Shown: positions 7,622 through 17,016, counted from the stretch's first letter. The stretch: 64,000 nt of DNA from Foetidibacter luteolus (GCF_009650435.1 NZ_VVIP01000035.1:62001-126000); one strand, 5' to 3'. Made by a program: numbers and translations. Notes: a model not told the origin generated them from the letters alone.

Positions 7622-9985
7622 CTATTCTATAATCCTTAGCTTGGCGTAATTAAGCATAATCTTCTTTTCGCCGTTTATTTCAAACTTAACGGTGGCTATC
7701 GGATTATGGGCGCTGCCTTCCAGCTTAACCACATTACCAAAGCCAAATTTCTGGTGCTCTACTTTCTGGCCCACCTGCAGGTTGCTGGTATCACTGGGCG
7801 CAAAATCGGCGGAAGTTTTGTGCTCTACCACTTTAGGCGGCGGGTTAACGGGCATATAGGCAGGCTTTTGCGGCTCTGCCTTTTTAGCCGGTGGCGCACC
7901 ATATCTTTTTTCCACTTCACGTATATCGTTGTAATCGCTGCCACCGCCAAAGCCACGCTGCATGCGTTGAAAAGCGGAACCCATGTTATCAAAACTTCCT
8001 TTATTATGCAGGCCACCGCCGGCAAATGTGCGGTCAATATACTGTTCAGGCAGTTCTTCCAAAAAACGGCTGGGCTCATTTTGAACCGGGTTGCCAAAAC
8101 GGTAGCGGGAATTGGCATAGGTAAGCCATAACCTTGCTTTGGCACGGGTTACCGCCACATAAAACAGGCGGCGCTCTTCTTCCAGTTCTTCACGGGTGTT
8201 AATGCTAAGCCCGCTGGGGAAAATGGTTTCTTCAACACCACCTACAAACACCACAGGAAACTCCAGCCCTTTGGCGGCATGTATGGTCATCAGTTTTACC
8301 ACATCGGCGTTTTCCTTATCGTCGTCGGCATCTGTCAGCAAAGTAATTTGCTGCAGGTAAGCGCCCAGGCTCTTGCTGCCCACTTCGCCATCCTCGTTAT
8401 CCGGACTTTCTACCCACTCTTTAACGGAGTTAAGCAGCTCCTGTATGTTCTCGTACCGGGCAAGGCCCTCGGTGGTTTTATCGTTGAATAATTCTTTTAC
8501 CAGGTTGGTATGCTTGCCTACCTGTACGGCAACATCATACGCATTTTTATCGGTCATCAGGCTCTGGAAATACTTCATCATGGTCACAAAGTTCTGGATG
8601 GATTCCAGCGTACTTCCTTTAAACCCTAATTCGCCTGCATGTTCCAGTACCTCCCAAAGCGTAACACGCTGTTCATTGGCGAATATTACAGCCTTTTCAA
8701 TAGTGGTTTTGCCAATACCGCGTACAGGATAGTTGATGATACGTTTCAGCGCCTCTTCATCCCTGGTGTTTACAATGGCACGCAGGTAAGCAATCATGTC
8801 TTTTATTTCTTTACGCTGGTAAAAGCTAACGCCCCCATAAATGCGGTAGGCAATACCCATGCGGCGCAGGCTTTCTTCAAAAGAGCGGCTTTGCGCATTG
8901 GTACGGTAAAGAATAGCAAAATCTCGGTTGAAATAATGATTGCGCAGTTTTTGCTCCTGTATGGTATCGGCAACATAACGGCCTTCGTCGTTGTCCGTCA
9001 TGGTGCGTACCAGTTTTATTTTTTCGCCGCCTTCATTCTCTGTCCATAAAGCCTTGGGTATTTGCCCTTTATTGTTTTTTATTACCTCATTGGCAACGTT
9101 TAGAATGCTTTGTGTACTGCGGTAATTTTGTTCCAGCTTCACCACTTTCACATCGTCGTAATCTTTTTGAAACTGCAATATGTTTTCGATGGTAGCGCCG
9201 CGAAAACTGTAAATGCTCTGCGCATCATCGCCCACCACACAAATGTTTTCGTGTACGGCGGCCAGCAGTTTGGTTATCTGGTACTGAACTGTATTGGTAT
9301 CCTGGTACTCATCAATCATCACGTATTTAAACTTGTGCTGGTATTTGTGCAGCACTTCCGGAAAATCCTTCAGCAACACGTACATTTTCAGCAGCAGGTC
9401 ATCAAAGTCCATGGCGCCGTTCTTAAAACAACGTGCGGCATAGGCCTGGTATATCTGCGCAATGGCAGGGCGGTTGGCCCGCATATCTTCCTGCTGAATA
9501 TAATAATCCTGTGCATATTCGCCCGGGCCTACCAGTGCATTTTTAGCCTGCGAAATACGGTTATGCACCACGCTGGGCTTGTAATGCTTGTCATCCAGGT
9601 TAAGCTCGTTGATTACGGTTTTTAAAACACTGCGGCTGTCGTCTGTATCGTAAATGGTAAAGCTGTTGGGGTAGCCAATGCGGTGCGCTTCAGCCCTTAA
9701 AATACGGGCAAATACGCTGTGAAAAGTCCCGATATAAAGGTTGCGGGCATCGCTGTTGCCCAGTATTTTTTCAATACGTTCCTTCATTTCGGCGGCCGCC
9801 TTATTGGTAAAGGTTAATGCCAGTATGTTAAAGCTGTCCACGCCATTAGCCATCAGGTGGGCTATACGGGTGGTAAGCACTTTTGTTTTGCCGCTGCCGG
9901 CGCCTGCGATAATCATCAGCGGTCCGTTAATATGTGTAACGGCCTCCCGCTGGGGTTCGTTCAACCCGCTCAAATAATCCTGCAT
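7622..9985 (-). CDS. pcrA: UvrD/PcrA-type ATP-dependent DNA helicase
   Basis: A 787-residue superfamily 1A 3'-5' helicase for DNA repair and replication-fork maintenance. Motifs in order: Q motif LNEPQREAV (8-16), Walker A AGAGSGKT (27-34), Walker B DEYQDTN, motif III VVGDDAQSIYSFRGA, motif IV LEQNYRST, motif V TIHAAKGLEFPVVFV, motif VI RRLFYVAVTRAK. The C-terminus ends in a Tudor-like domain (VGQKVEHQKFGFGNVV), which in PcrA contacts RNA polymerase. The length is normal. The frame is open for 24 more codons upstream, but the ATG at 9985 (MQDYLSGLNEPQ) matches the family start. It is divergent from the YciI-like gene across a 335-bp gap. Confidence 0.95.
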   Translation of the reverse strand: MQDYLSGLNEPQREAVTHINGPLMIIAGAGSGKTKVLTTRIAHLMANGVDSFNILALTFTNKAAAEMKERIEKILGNSDARNLYIGTFHSVFARILRAEAHRIGYPNSFTIYDTDDSRSVLKTVINELNLDDKHYKPSVVHNRISQAKNALVGPGEYAQDYYIQQEDMRANRPAIAQIYQAYAARCFKNGAMDFDDLLLKMYVLLKDFPEVLHKYQHKFKYVMIDEYQDTNTVQYQITKLLAAVHENICVVGDDAQSIYSFRGATIENILQFQKDYDDVKVVKLEQNYRSTQSILNVANEVIKNNKGQIPKALWTENEGGEKIKLVRTMTDNDEGRYVADTIQEQKLRNHYFNRDFAILYRTNAQSRSFEESLRRMGIAYRIYGGVSFYQRKEIKDMIAYLRAIVNTRDEEALKRIINYPVRGIGKTTIEKAVIFANEQRVTLWEVLEHAGELGFKGSTLESIQNFVTMMKYFQSLMTDKNAYDVAVQVGKHTNLVKELFNDKTTEGLARYENIQELLNSVKEWVESPDNEDGEVGSKSLGAYLQQITLLTDADDDKENADVVKLMTIHAAKGLEFPVVFVGGVEETIFPSGLSINTREELEEERRLFYVAVTRAKARLWLTYANSRYRFGNPVQNEPSRFLEELPEQYIDRTFAGGGLHNKGSFDNMGSAFQRMQRGFGGGSDYNDIREVEKRYGAPPAKKAEPQKPAYMPVNPPPKVVEHKTSADFAPSDTSNLQVGQKVEHQKFGFGNVVKLEGSAHNPIATVKFEINGEKKIMLNYAKLRIIE

Positions 9986-10082
9986 GCGGCGAAGGTAAGC
10001 ATATAGCCTTGCCGGAAAAATGGGTGTGGAGAATTTAAGTATTATGGTTTTTTGCAACGTACATCAACATCAGGTATAATAC

Positions 10083-10117
10083 AAGTACTTCGTACTTCAA
10101 ACTTCGTACTTGTTTAC
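10083..10117. repeat. TACTTCGTACTT-type simple repeat
   Basis: Three TTCGTACTT units (AAGTACTTCGTACTT and two spaced repeats). The same motif occurs at 35970-35987 and in bulk at 63855-64000. It lies in the pcrA/YciI divergent gap, most of which (9986-10320) is repeat; no gene or clear promoter is visible there. Confidence 0.7.
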
Positions 10118-10140
10118 ACATTATGGCGCCTGCTAAAGCA

Positions 10141-10217
10141 CCGGGCTTTCCGCTATTACTCCGGCACAAAGCCCGGCTGCCCAGGCCTCACCGGGGTAAC
10201 CGCTGCAATCCCTGGCG
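10141..10217 (-). repeat. R1 dispersed repeat, copy F (5' two-thirds)
   Basis: On the minus strand it reads AGGGATTGCAGCGGTTACCCCGG..., with a 9-bp stem CCGGGCTTT / AAAGCCCGG that is longer than in copy A yet still paired, i.e. both arms changed together. The terminal CCCC-hairpin and CACGCC end are lost after GCCCGGTGC. Confidence 0.75.
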
Positions 10218-10320
10218 CGGTGGTGACACAACGCAATTTTTCTCTCAATACCGCCAGCAATAACTGAAACGCATTTCGTTATTTATTTACGCTTTTCTTT
10301 GCAGCATAAATCTCTTATGT

Positions 10321-10674
10321 ATGACCGTAATTACCGATGAATTCATGCAGCAGCAACTTGCGCTTTCCAAAGAATATACCATGGTGCTGTTAAAGCCAGG
10401 CCCGGAGCAGCAGTTGCCCAATGCACGTGATATAATTTGGGAACATGCCCGTAAAAATTTTCAGCTACGTGCCGATGGTAAAGTAGCGGTTGTGGCCCCG
10501 GTAACCACCGAAGCCGATGTAAATGGGCTGTATGTTTTTAATATAACACCGGCTGAAGTAAAAACCATAATGGACGAAGACCCTGCTATAAAAGCCGGCA
10601 TATTCACTTACGAAATATACCCGCTGCGCAGCTTCCCCGGAGATAAGCTGGGCGAAGGATTTGCTTCCGCATAG
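10321..10674 (+). CDS. YciI-like (YCII-related) small protein
   Basis: A 117-residue protein resembling the YciI fold, a ferredoxin-like dimer. The strand KEYTMVLLKPGP (residues 17-28) and the C-terminal strand AGIFTYEIYPLRSF (97-110) frame a helix TPAEVKTIMDEDPAI (81-95), the usual 'DPxxxAG' turn of YciI proteins. Family members are small cytoplasmic enzymes or accessory proteins, some with dehalogenase or lyase activity that uses a His-Asp pair; the His is not obvious here, so a catalytic role is doubtful. It is 25 bases upstream of the exported hypothetical and may share its transcript. Confidence 0.65.
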   Translation: MTVITDEFMQQQLALSKEYTMVLLKPGPEQQLPNARDIIWEHARKNFQLRADGKVAVVAPVTTEADVNGLYVFNITPAEVKTIMDEDPAIKAGIFTYEIYPLRSFPGDKLGEGFASA

Positions 10675-10699
10675 GAGTAAACGGTAAAAGAATTTAATC

Positions 10700-11308
10700 A
10701 TGCGTGTAAAGCTATTTCTGTTCGTGCTGTTCAGTTGCATGTGGCAGAGTTCATTTTGTCAAACCGAAGAGCCGGTAAAACGTACTGCCTTCCTGGAAGT
10801 ATTACATAACCTGCCCCCAGCAATAGGCATGCACATACCAGCGGGTTACCTGGCACTTGATACTACTTATGGCAACCTGAATATGGACAGCATTCCTGAT
10901 TTGATATTGGTGGTAAAATCTCCCGCCGAAGATACTGCTGGTTTTAACCGGGAAGAGAACAGGCCATTGCTCATACTGCTTGGAAATGCAGACAAGTCGT
11001 ATAAGCTGGCTTATCGCAATGACAAGGTTGTTTTTTGTATTACCTGCGGCGGTTTAATGGGCGACCCGTTTGAGGGTGTAAGCATTAAAAACGGTTATTT
11101 CACAGTAGAGCATTATGGAGGCAGTGCCTGGCGCTGGACTGACTACATTACATTTAAATTCAACAGGGAAGATAAACGCTTTTACCTGCACCGGAGAGAC
11201 GTATTGAGCTACCATACCAGCAATCCCGAAAAGATTGAAAAGACTGTAACAACAAAGAAAGATTTTGGTGTGGTGGATTTTGAGAAGTATGAACCGGCAG
11301 AAAGGTAA
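10700..11308 (+). CDS. Conserved exported hypothetical protein
   Basis: A 202-residue protein with signal peptide (MRVKLFLFVLFSCMWQSSFC, cut near SFCQ). The mature part contains GNLNMDSIPDLILVVKS, an FG-GAP/VCBS-like D-x-D-x-D strand turn, ENRPLLILLGN, and a conserved-looking GGLMGDPFEGVSIKNGYF followed by EHYGGSAWRW. I recognise the combination from uncharacterised proteins in many Gram-negative genomes; no function is established. The presence of two cysteines (VVFCITCGG) may allow a disulfide in the periplasm. Location is likely periplasmic. Confidence 0.7.
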   Translation: MRVKLFLFVLFSCMWQSSFCQTEEPVKRTAFLEVLHNLPPAIGMHIPAGYLALDTTYGNLNMDSIPDLILVVKSPAEDTAGFNREENRPLLILLGNADKSYKLAYRNDKVVFCITCGGLMGDPFEGVSIKNGYFTVEHYGGSAWRWTDYITFKFNREDKRFYLHRRDVLSYHTSNPEKIEKTVTTKKDFGVVDFEKYEPAER

Positions 11309-11364
11309 TGGGGATTATTGAGGCGCCAAGAAAATAACTGTAAATTTGTTTAAACGCAAAGATT

Positions 11365-11589
11365 ATGTACGGCGAGGCGAAAAAACTTTATCTTATTGAA
11401 GCTATTCTTAAAGTGGAGGATGAGCGGATACTCAACGAGCTTGAATGGATAATAAAAAAGGATCAATTACCCGCTAAGAAACTTTCAGCTATGCAATTTG
11501 TTGGTAGTATAAGCGGGGAGGATGTGAACCTTATTGAAAAGGCTATAGAAGAAGGATGTGAACAAATTGACAGTGATGGATGGAAATAA
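11365..11589 (+). CDS. Antitoxin-like protein of a PIN-toxin pair
   Basis: A 74-residue protein lying directly upstream of, and overlapping by 14 bases (11576-11589), a VapC/PIN frame. It opens with a helix MYGEAKKLYLIEAILKVEDE and ends with an acidic tail (EEGCEQIDSDGWK). It resembles the short Bacteroidota antitoxins annotated simply as 'antitoxin' beside PIN toxins: an N-terminal helix that ends in ILKVEDExIL, a positively charged turn (KKDQLPAKK), and a C-terminal part that would cover the toxin active site. Being the first gene with overlap into the toxin is the standard arrangement. With the toxin broken, it may be a surviving remnant. Confidence 0.75.
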   Translation: MYGEAKKLYLIEAILKVEDERILNELEWIIKKDQLPAKKLSAMQFVGSISGEDVNLIEKAIEEGCEQIDSDGWK

Positions 11590-11968
11590 ATTCTTACTTG
11601 ATACGAATATAGTATCTGCATGGCTGGGCGGTAGCTAAGAAATTGCCGGAGAGGTAGATAAAGCCGAAACCATCTATATACCTTCAATTGTTGTTGGTGA
11701 GTTGTATTATGGTGCCGAGTATTCAACAAGGGTAGAGCAAAACCGGTCAAATATTTCTAAATTAGTTTTATCGTATCCAGTATTACTTGTAGATGAGAAT
11801 ACAGGAAAATACTACGGCTCTGTAAAGGCTTCATTAAGGCGTAAAGGACAACCTATTCCGGAAAATGATATCTGGATAGCAGCAATAGCACTTCAATACA
11901 ATCTGACACTCGTTACAAGAGATGCGCATTTCAACGCGATAAATGAACTGGCTGCGATAGCCTGGTAA
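11576..11968 (+). pseudogene. VapC-like PIN ribonuclease toxin with in-frame stop
   Basis: The frame from ATG 11576 reads MDGNKFLLDTNIVSAWLGGS, then TAA at 11636-11638, then continues in the same frame without interruption as EIAGEVDKAETIYIPSIVVGELYYGAEY... to the stop at 11968. All PIN hallmarks are there on both sides of the stop: catalytic Asp in LLDTN (D9), the Glu of VVGELYYGA, Asp in ENDIWIAA and Asp in VTRDAHF. Without the stop it would be 130 residues, the normal length for VapC. So a single nonsense change (or a sequencing error) separates it from an intact tRNA- or rRNA-cutting toxin. An internal ATG at 11702 would give 88 residues lacking the first catalytic Asp. Confidence 0.85.
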
Positions 11969-12098
11969 GAACTAAAGGCGGCTTGTAATGAAGCATTTCA
12001 GGAGTAAGAAGAAGCGTATAAATAATACTTTCAGATAGTTTTTAACATCTGCTCCCCCACACCTATAAACAGGTTAAGCGGCAGAGCAAAGGGGGGGT

Positions 12099-12728
12099 CT
12101 ATTTTCTATTGATCATTTTAACCATATTAATTATTTCATAGAAATCATCCTGCTGTTTGTAACTGTTTATTTTTTCAACAATCTCAGGGTAATCCTTGAA
12201 GAGTTCTTGCATGCCTACTTTTGCTTTGTCATACTTTTTGTCTCTCATCCTGATGGCAAATGGATACGCTACAGGGTTTGAATTACTGTCTTGCGTATTT
12301 TGAAACAGGAAGTTTGGATAGATTTGTATGGCGCCTCCAATAGCATCATAACCTGTAATGACTACAAGATAGATGTTGAATTTTCCTCTGTCTATTAATT
12401 CTCCAAATGTATGCTTGATGTGTGTGGTTTTGCCCAAAAGTGGATAGTTGCCTGAAAAGGCTTCAAAATTATATAGAGAAACAAACAGGAGCGTATCTGC
12501 TGAGAATCCTGCAATTTCCTCTGGCGAATACTTAATAGTCTCTGCATTTTCATGTTCCCTGAACTTGAGTTTCTCGTTTTGGTGAGGGAACCATTTAATT
12601 TGCCCGGCTTTTGTAGAAGAGTCTTTGAAAATTATTGTGCCACTTACAAAATCTTTTACGAAGGGATAGCTCTGGCTATACGCATAACCAGTTAGAAATG
12701 TAAGTGCAGTTAGAATAAGTAGCTTCAT
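12099..12728 (-). CDS. Exported hypothetical protein
   Basis: A 209-residue protein starting MKLLILTALTFLTGYAYSQS, a good signal peptide with cleavage near YSQ. The frame is open 21 codons further upstream, but the ATG at 12728 gives the signal peptide at the N-terminus. The mature part begins with a strand pair GTIIFKDSSTKAGQIKWFP, a pattern I know from Bacteroidota envelope proteins that turn a 'SSxKxGxIKW' hairpin, and ends in a charged helix region (FKDYPEIVEKINSYKQQDD). I do not recognise a named family. Probably periplasmic or outer-membrane associated. Confidence 0.6.
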   Translation of the reverse strand: MKLLILTALTFLTGYAYSQSYPFVKDFVSGTIIFKDSSTKAGQIKWFPHQNEKLKFREHENAETIKYSPEEIAGFSADTLLFVSLYNFEAFSGNYPLLGKTTHIKHTFGELIDRGKFNIYLVVITGYDAIGGAIQIYPNFLFQNTQDSNSNPVAYPFAIRMRDKKYDKAKVGMQELFKDYPEIVEKINSYKQQDDFYEIINMVKMINRK

Positions 12729-12874
12729 GGTAACGTGACTTAATATCGTTTTCTTAATGGCATAGTGGTTAGAAATATCAAACGCAATCAAATATAATGA
12801 AATTCGCTACCCCCTGTTGCGTGTCATCACGCACCACATTCTACCCGGGTCTGAAAAGCCGCCAAATGAACCGG

Positions 12875-12930
12875 ACGATGAACGGATTGCGACGCAACGA
12901 TGCTGCCATAAACTACTATCGCTGGTACCC
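12875..12930 (+). repeat. R3 dispersed repeat
   Basis: GGATTGCGACGCAACGATGC followed by CCATAAA and CTATCGCTGGTACC. The same order occurs on the minus strand at 24003-24058 and, interrupted, at 17771-17893. It lies in the 422-bp gap between the exported hypothetical and the GH63-like gene; the rest of the gap shows only the palindrome at 12948-12967. Confidence 0.75.
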
Positions 12931-12947
12931 AAAAAAGTCTTATGTTA

Positions 12948-12967
12948 AAAGGTATGCAAATACCTTT
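12948..12967. other. Perfect 8+4+8 inverted repeat
   Basis: AAAGGTAT-gcaa-ATACCTTT, 20 bp, immediately after the R3 copy and 184 bp upstream of the GH63-like start. It shares the plan GGTAT-N4-ATACC with the inverted repeat at 62068-62087. It could be an operator or a weak hairpin. Confidence 0.6.
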
Positions 12968-13150
12968 CCACGGCTCTTTTTAAATTAATTGTACTTTTAT
13001 TCATCTTCGCCTGCCATAAACATTACGTTACTAACCATGATGTAATGCCGGAATTATTAATACTGCATGGATAGCTGTTGCATTAAACTGGGCTCTTTGT
13101 AATTGGGCAATAGACAGGCAGCCGTTATCCGGCATAAAAAATTTACACGA

Positions 13151-15817
13151 ATGATGACAGCAGAGCAGCAGCGTTTAAAAGTTAATGCATCTAAAAAGAT
13201 ACCTTTAGAACAGTGGGGCCCTTATTTGTCTGAAAGGCAGTGGGGCACCGTGAGAGAAGACTACAGCAGCAATAGCGACGCCTGGAATTATTTTCCTTTC
13301 AGCCACTCCCACGCAAGGGCTTACCGCTGGGGCGAGGATGGCCTTGGCGGCATCTCTGATTTTTTTCAAAATCTTTGTTTTTCGGTTTCGCTTTGGAATG
13401 GTAAGGATAAAATTTTGAAAGAGCGGTTATACGGTCTTGGTAATTATGAAGGCAACCATGGAGAGGATGTAAAAGAACTGTATTACTATCTTGACAATAT
13501 ACCATCGCACTACTACATGCAGTTTCTGTATAAATACCCGCAGGCTGCTTTTCCTTACGAGGAACTGGTAGAAAAAAACCGCCACCGCAGTAAGCTGGAG
13601 CCTGAGTTTGAAATACTGGACACCGGTGTATTTAACGAGGGCAAATATTTTGATGTTACCATTACCTATGCCAAGTACAGCAAGCGTGATATTGCCATAA
13701 AAATTGATATTACCAACCGTGGCAAGAATGCAGCCCCTATAACGGTATTGCCTACACTTTGGTTTTACAACCGCTGGGCTTATGGTGGCCTGGATAAAAA
13801 ACCGGTACTTAAAAAGATAAAGGATGGCACGGTAAAAGCTATTCATGAAAGGCTGGGCACGTACTATTTTTATTACCAAAAACCTTCGGAGGCATTCTTT
13901 ACCGAGAATGAAACCAATTTTGAAAAGCTGTTTAACAAGCCTAATGAAACGCCTTTTGTTAAAGATGCTTTTAACGACGCGGTAATACACAACAAGCGGG
14001 TGGATGAACTGCGGGAGAAAACCGAAGGCACCAAGTTTGCCCCGGTGTATAAATATAAAATTGCCGGCGGGGCTACCAAAACTATTTATGTGCGCCTGAG
14101 CGATGTATTGCTGGATGCACCTTTTGCCAAAGGCTTTGACCAGGTTTTTGCTACACGCAAGCAGGAAGCGGATGCTTTTTATGATGAAGTGCTGCCGCAG
14201 AACGTATCGGAAGACTGGAAGCGCATACAGCGACAGGCGCTCGCCGGTTTGCTGTGGAGCAAACAGTATTACCATTTTGATATTGAACGGTGGATTTCTA
14301 CTTCTGATGGTATTTCGCCTGTTACCGAGGAACGCCGCCGGGGCCGTAACCACGATTGGCAGCACCTGAAAAACCAGGACATTATACTGATGCCCGATAA
14401 ATGGGAATACCCCTGGTACGCTGCCTGGGACCTCGGCTTTCACTGCATATCTATGGCGCTGGTTGACCCTGTGTTCGCCAAGAACCAACTTATACTGATT
14501 ATGCGGGAATGGTACATGAAACCGGATGGGCAGATACCTGCTTACGAATGGAACTTTGGCGATGTGAACCCTCCCGTACATGCATGGGCTGCGCTGCAGG
14601 TGTACAATATTGAAAAGGAAAAAACAGGAAAGGGAGACATTGTTTTTCTGAAACGTATTTTCCAGAAACTCATTATCAATTTTACCTGGTGGATACACCG
14701 TAAAGACTCCAACGGAAACAACATTTTTGAAGGCGGCTTTCTTGGCCTTGATAACATTGGTGTATTTAACCGCAGCATGCCTTTGCATGGCCAGATGGAG
14801 CTGGAGCAGGCCGATGGTACAAGCTGGATGGGTATGTATGCGCTTAACCTGATGGATATGGCCATAGAAATTGCATTGCAGGACCCATCGTTTGAAGATG
14901 CCGCCACCAAATTTTTTGAGCATTTTGTACTGATAGCCGAAGGCTTGAATGAGTTGGGCATGTGGAATGATGAGGACAAGTTTTACTACGATACACTTGC
15001 CATAGCAGGCCATGAACCTATACAGCTAAGGATACATTCTATTGTGGGGTTAACATCTTTGTTTGCCGTTTCCGTAATAGACAAGAAAGTGTTTCAGAAG
15101 CTGGAAGATTTTCAGAAACGCTTTAGCTGGTTTGAAAACTACCGCATCAGCAATAACAGGTTTTGGCCTAATGAAGAAAAGGCGGAGGAAGAAAAACTGC
15201 TGCTGTCGCTGATACCCAAGGAAAGGCTGATTGCTTTGCTGCAGCGCATACTTAGTGAGAGTGAATTTTTATCTGAAGGAGGAATAAGGGCGTTATCCAA
15301 GTACCACGAAAAAAATCCTTATACCGTTAAGATAGATGGTACGGATTATACCATTCAATACGACCCGGGGGATTCTACTTCCAACTTCTTTGGCGGCAAC
15401 AGTAACTGGCGTGGCCCTGTATGGATACCCATTAACTTCCTGATTATACAGTCCATTAAAAAGTATGGCGAGTTTTATGACGATAACCTGAGCGTTGAAT
15501 ACCCCACCGGCTCCGGTCAGTACATGAACCTGAAAGAAGTGGCGCTGGAACTGGCCAAACGGGTGGTAAGCCTTTTTGAGCAGGATAGGGATGGCAACCG
15601 CAAAAGCAATGGTGTTTACAACTGGTTTTATAAAGAGCCGGGTAATGAGCACCTGGTACTGTTTTACGAATACTTTCACGGTGACAGCGGTACCGGGCTT
15701 GGCGCCGCACACCAAACCGGCTGGACAGCCCTTGCCGCGGAACTGATTAACGAATTGGCAGGCACCATGCCCCCTGTAGAAAAAGAAGAATTTATGGTGC
15801 AGGACGAAGAAGAGTAA
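13151..15817 (+). CDS. GH63-like glucosidase (MGH1-type)
   Basis: An 888-residue protein of the GH63 / mannosylglycerate-hydrolase-like type commonly labelled 'glucosidase' in Bacteroidota. The N-terminal beta-domain (to about residue 350) holds EQWGPYLSERQWGTVREDYS and HSHARAYRWGEDG. The catalytic (alpha/alpha)6 barrel follows, with GRNHDWQHLKNQDI, PDKWEYPWYAAWDLGFHC (a candidate acid Asp) and the C-terminal SNWRGPVWIPINFL and GTGLGAAHQTGWTAL typical of GH63. No signal peptide, so cytoplasmic; it probably trims a short alpha-glucoside. The start is one of two adjacent ATGs at 13151/13154. It stands alone, convergent with the permease gene. Confidence 0.85.
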   Translation: MMTAEQQRLKVNASKKIPLEQWGPYLSERQWGTVREDYSSNSDAWNYFPFSHSHARAYRWGEDGLGGISDFFQNLCFSVSLWNGKDKILKERLYGLGNYEGNHGEDVKELYYYLDNIPSHYYMQFLYKYPQAAFPYEELVEKNRHRSKLEPEFEILDTGVFNEGKYFDVTITYAKYSKRDIAIKIDITNRGKNAAPITVLPTLWFYNRWAYGGLDKKPVLKKIKDGTVKAIHERLGTYYFYYQKPSEAFFTENETNFEKLFNKPNETPFVKDAFNDAVIHNKRVDELREKTEGTKFAPVYKYKIAGGATKTIYVRLSDVLLDAPFAKGFDQVFATRKQEADAFYDEVLPQNVSEDWKRIQRQALAGLLWSKQYYHFDIERWISTSDGISPVTEERRRGRNHDWQHLKNQDIILMPDKWEYPWYAAWDLGFHCISMALVDPVFAKNQLILIMREWYMKPDGQIPAYEWNFGDVNPPVHAWAALQVYNIEKEKTGKGDIVFLKRIFQKLIINFTWWIHRKDSNGNNIFEGGFLGLDNIGVFNRSMPLHGQMELEQADGTSWMGMYALNLMDMAIEIALQDPSFEDAATKFFEHFVLIAEGLNELGMWNDEDKFYYDTLAIAGHEPIQLRIHSIVGLTSLFAVSVIDKKVFQKLEDFQKRFSWFENYRISNNRFWPNEEKAEEEKLLLSLIPKERLIALLQRILSESEFLSEGGIRALSKYHEKNPYTVKIDGTDYTIQYDPGDSTSNFFGGNSNWRGPVWIPINFLIIQSIKKYGEFYDDNLSVEYPTGSGQYMNLKEVALELAKRVVSLFEQDRDGNRKSNGVYNWFYKEPGNEHLVLFYEYFHGDSGTGLGAAHQTGWTALAAELINELAGTMPPVEKEEFMVQDEEE

Positions 15818-15825
15818 TTTTAAAC

Positions 15826-17016
15826 TTACTTATCCTGGTAAATGTATTTTTTAATGCTAAACCTGTTAACCAGGTAGAGCACTGTAAGTATTACAACGCC
15901 TGCCGCAATGGTGTACGGAGAAATTAAGCCGTTTACATAAATATTCTGTTTATCCAGTAACTGCTTTAATACAAACTGCAGCATGCTTATTACCAGCAGT
16001 ACAACCACTACAATTACAATGTTGGGTGGAAAGAATTGCTTCATTAAAAACCGTTGCAGTTGTTTAGGTGCAGCGCCAAGTGTTACCAGCAACACAATTT
16101 CTTCTTTGCAGGATGCGATGGTGAGCTGAATAAACAAAGTGAATATCAGCAGGGCAAACAGCAGCATTACCGCGCCGGTTACCCAGGATACATTTACCAC
16201 ACCCGTAACTATTTGCCGGTATTTGCTAAAGCGGGTTTTATCCGCATCGGTAGTAAGGTTGTGTTGTGTAAGATAACTAACCAGTTGTGGGTTGCCGGCA
16301 TCCCTTGTGCGTATTACCACACGGGATGGCTGCTTTTTACCTTGCTCACCGTATTTTTCGTTGGCCCAGTCCATAAAATTCTGGGGCACCAGTACAGACG
16401 AAATCCTGTCGCTAAAGCCTACCACTTTGCCGTAATAGTTTACTGTGCCAAGCGTGGTTCTAATGTTAATCTGAACAGGCAGGTTCATTACCAGTTCCTG
16501 CGATAACTGCGGCAGGTTTTGAGATGTGGCAAACCCAAAATTGTACATGTCTAAAAACATGTTGGGTATAATCATGGGTATAAACTTGCTGTCCTGGTTC
16601 CACTGCCAGTCCTTATTGGTTACGTCTAAAAAAGCATCGGGCACGCTTTCAAAAAACAGTTCGGTATAAAAAGGTATCTGGTCGCTTACGCCCTGGGCGC
16701 TCAGCTTATACCTGCTGGCTGTAAGTATGCCCACATCATCTACAAACGGTTGCTTTTTCAGGTCATCAATTTCCGCGGGTGTTAAAGCTGTTTCGCCAAC
16801 ATTGCTGGATGTGACTGTTTTATTAATCACTAAAAAGTTGGCAATGCTGTCCTGGTTGGTTTTACTGTTCAGCAGGTCATTGTAATTCATCTGTATCTGT
16901 ACAGCGCTTAATATCAGCAACAGGGCAACAGATAAGCCAACCACGGCCATTATAAAACGGCTGCGCCCGGCGCTGGCTTTAATCAGTTTTTTTAGTAAGC
17001 TGTTTAATGTGGTCAT
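15826..17016 (-). CDS. FtsX-like ABC transporter permease
   Basis: A 396-residue MacB/FtsX-type permease with the standard four membrane segments: one near residues 22-42, a large periplasmic domain (about 45-270, with the MacB-like strand pattern), then three at about 277-297, 331-350 and 367-385. It pairs with the ATPase encoded 55 bases upstream; together they would form a type VII ABC complex of two permeases and two ATPases. Such complexes move lipoproteins, act as mechanical transducers or export small molecules. There is no MacA-like adaptor or second permease nearby. The stop is 8 bases from the stop of the convergent GH63-like gene. Confidence 0.8.
   Translation of the reverse strand: MTTLNSLLKKLIKASAGRSRFIMAVVGLSVALLLILSAVQIQMNYNDLLNSKTNQDSIANFLVINKTVTSSNVGETALTPAEIDDLKKQPFVDDVGILTASRYKLSAQGVSDQIPFYTELFFESVPDAFLDVTNKDWQWNQDSKFIPMIIPNMFLDMYNFGFATSQNLPQLSQELVMNLPVQINIRTTLGTVNYYGKVVGFSDRISSVLVPQNFMDWANEKYGEQGKKQPSRVVIRTRDAGNPQLVSYLTQHNLTTDADKTRFSKYRQIVTGVVNVSWVTGAVMLLFALLIFTLFIQLTIASCKEEIVLLVTLGAAPKQLQRFLMKQFFPPNIVIVVVVLLVISMLQFVLKQLLDKQNIYVNGLISPYTIAAGVVILTVLYLVNRFSIKKYIYQDK

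Noticed and set aside
13427..15013. A long open frame on the minus strand opposite the GH63-like gene
   Set aside because: The plus-strand protein has clear family motifs throughout; the antisense frame gives a protein rich in unlikely residues with no motif. It is an overlap artefact.
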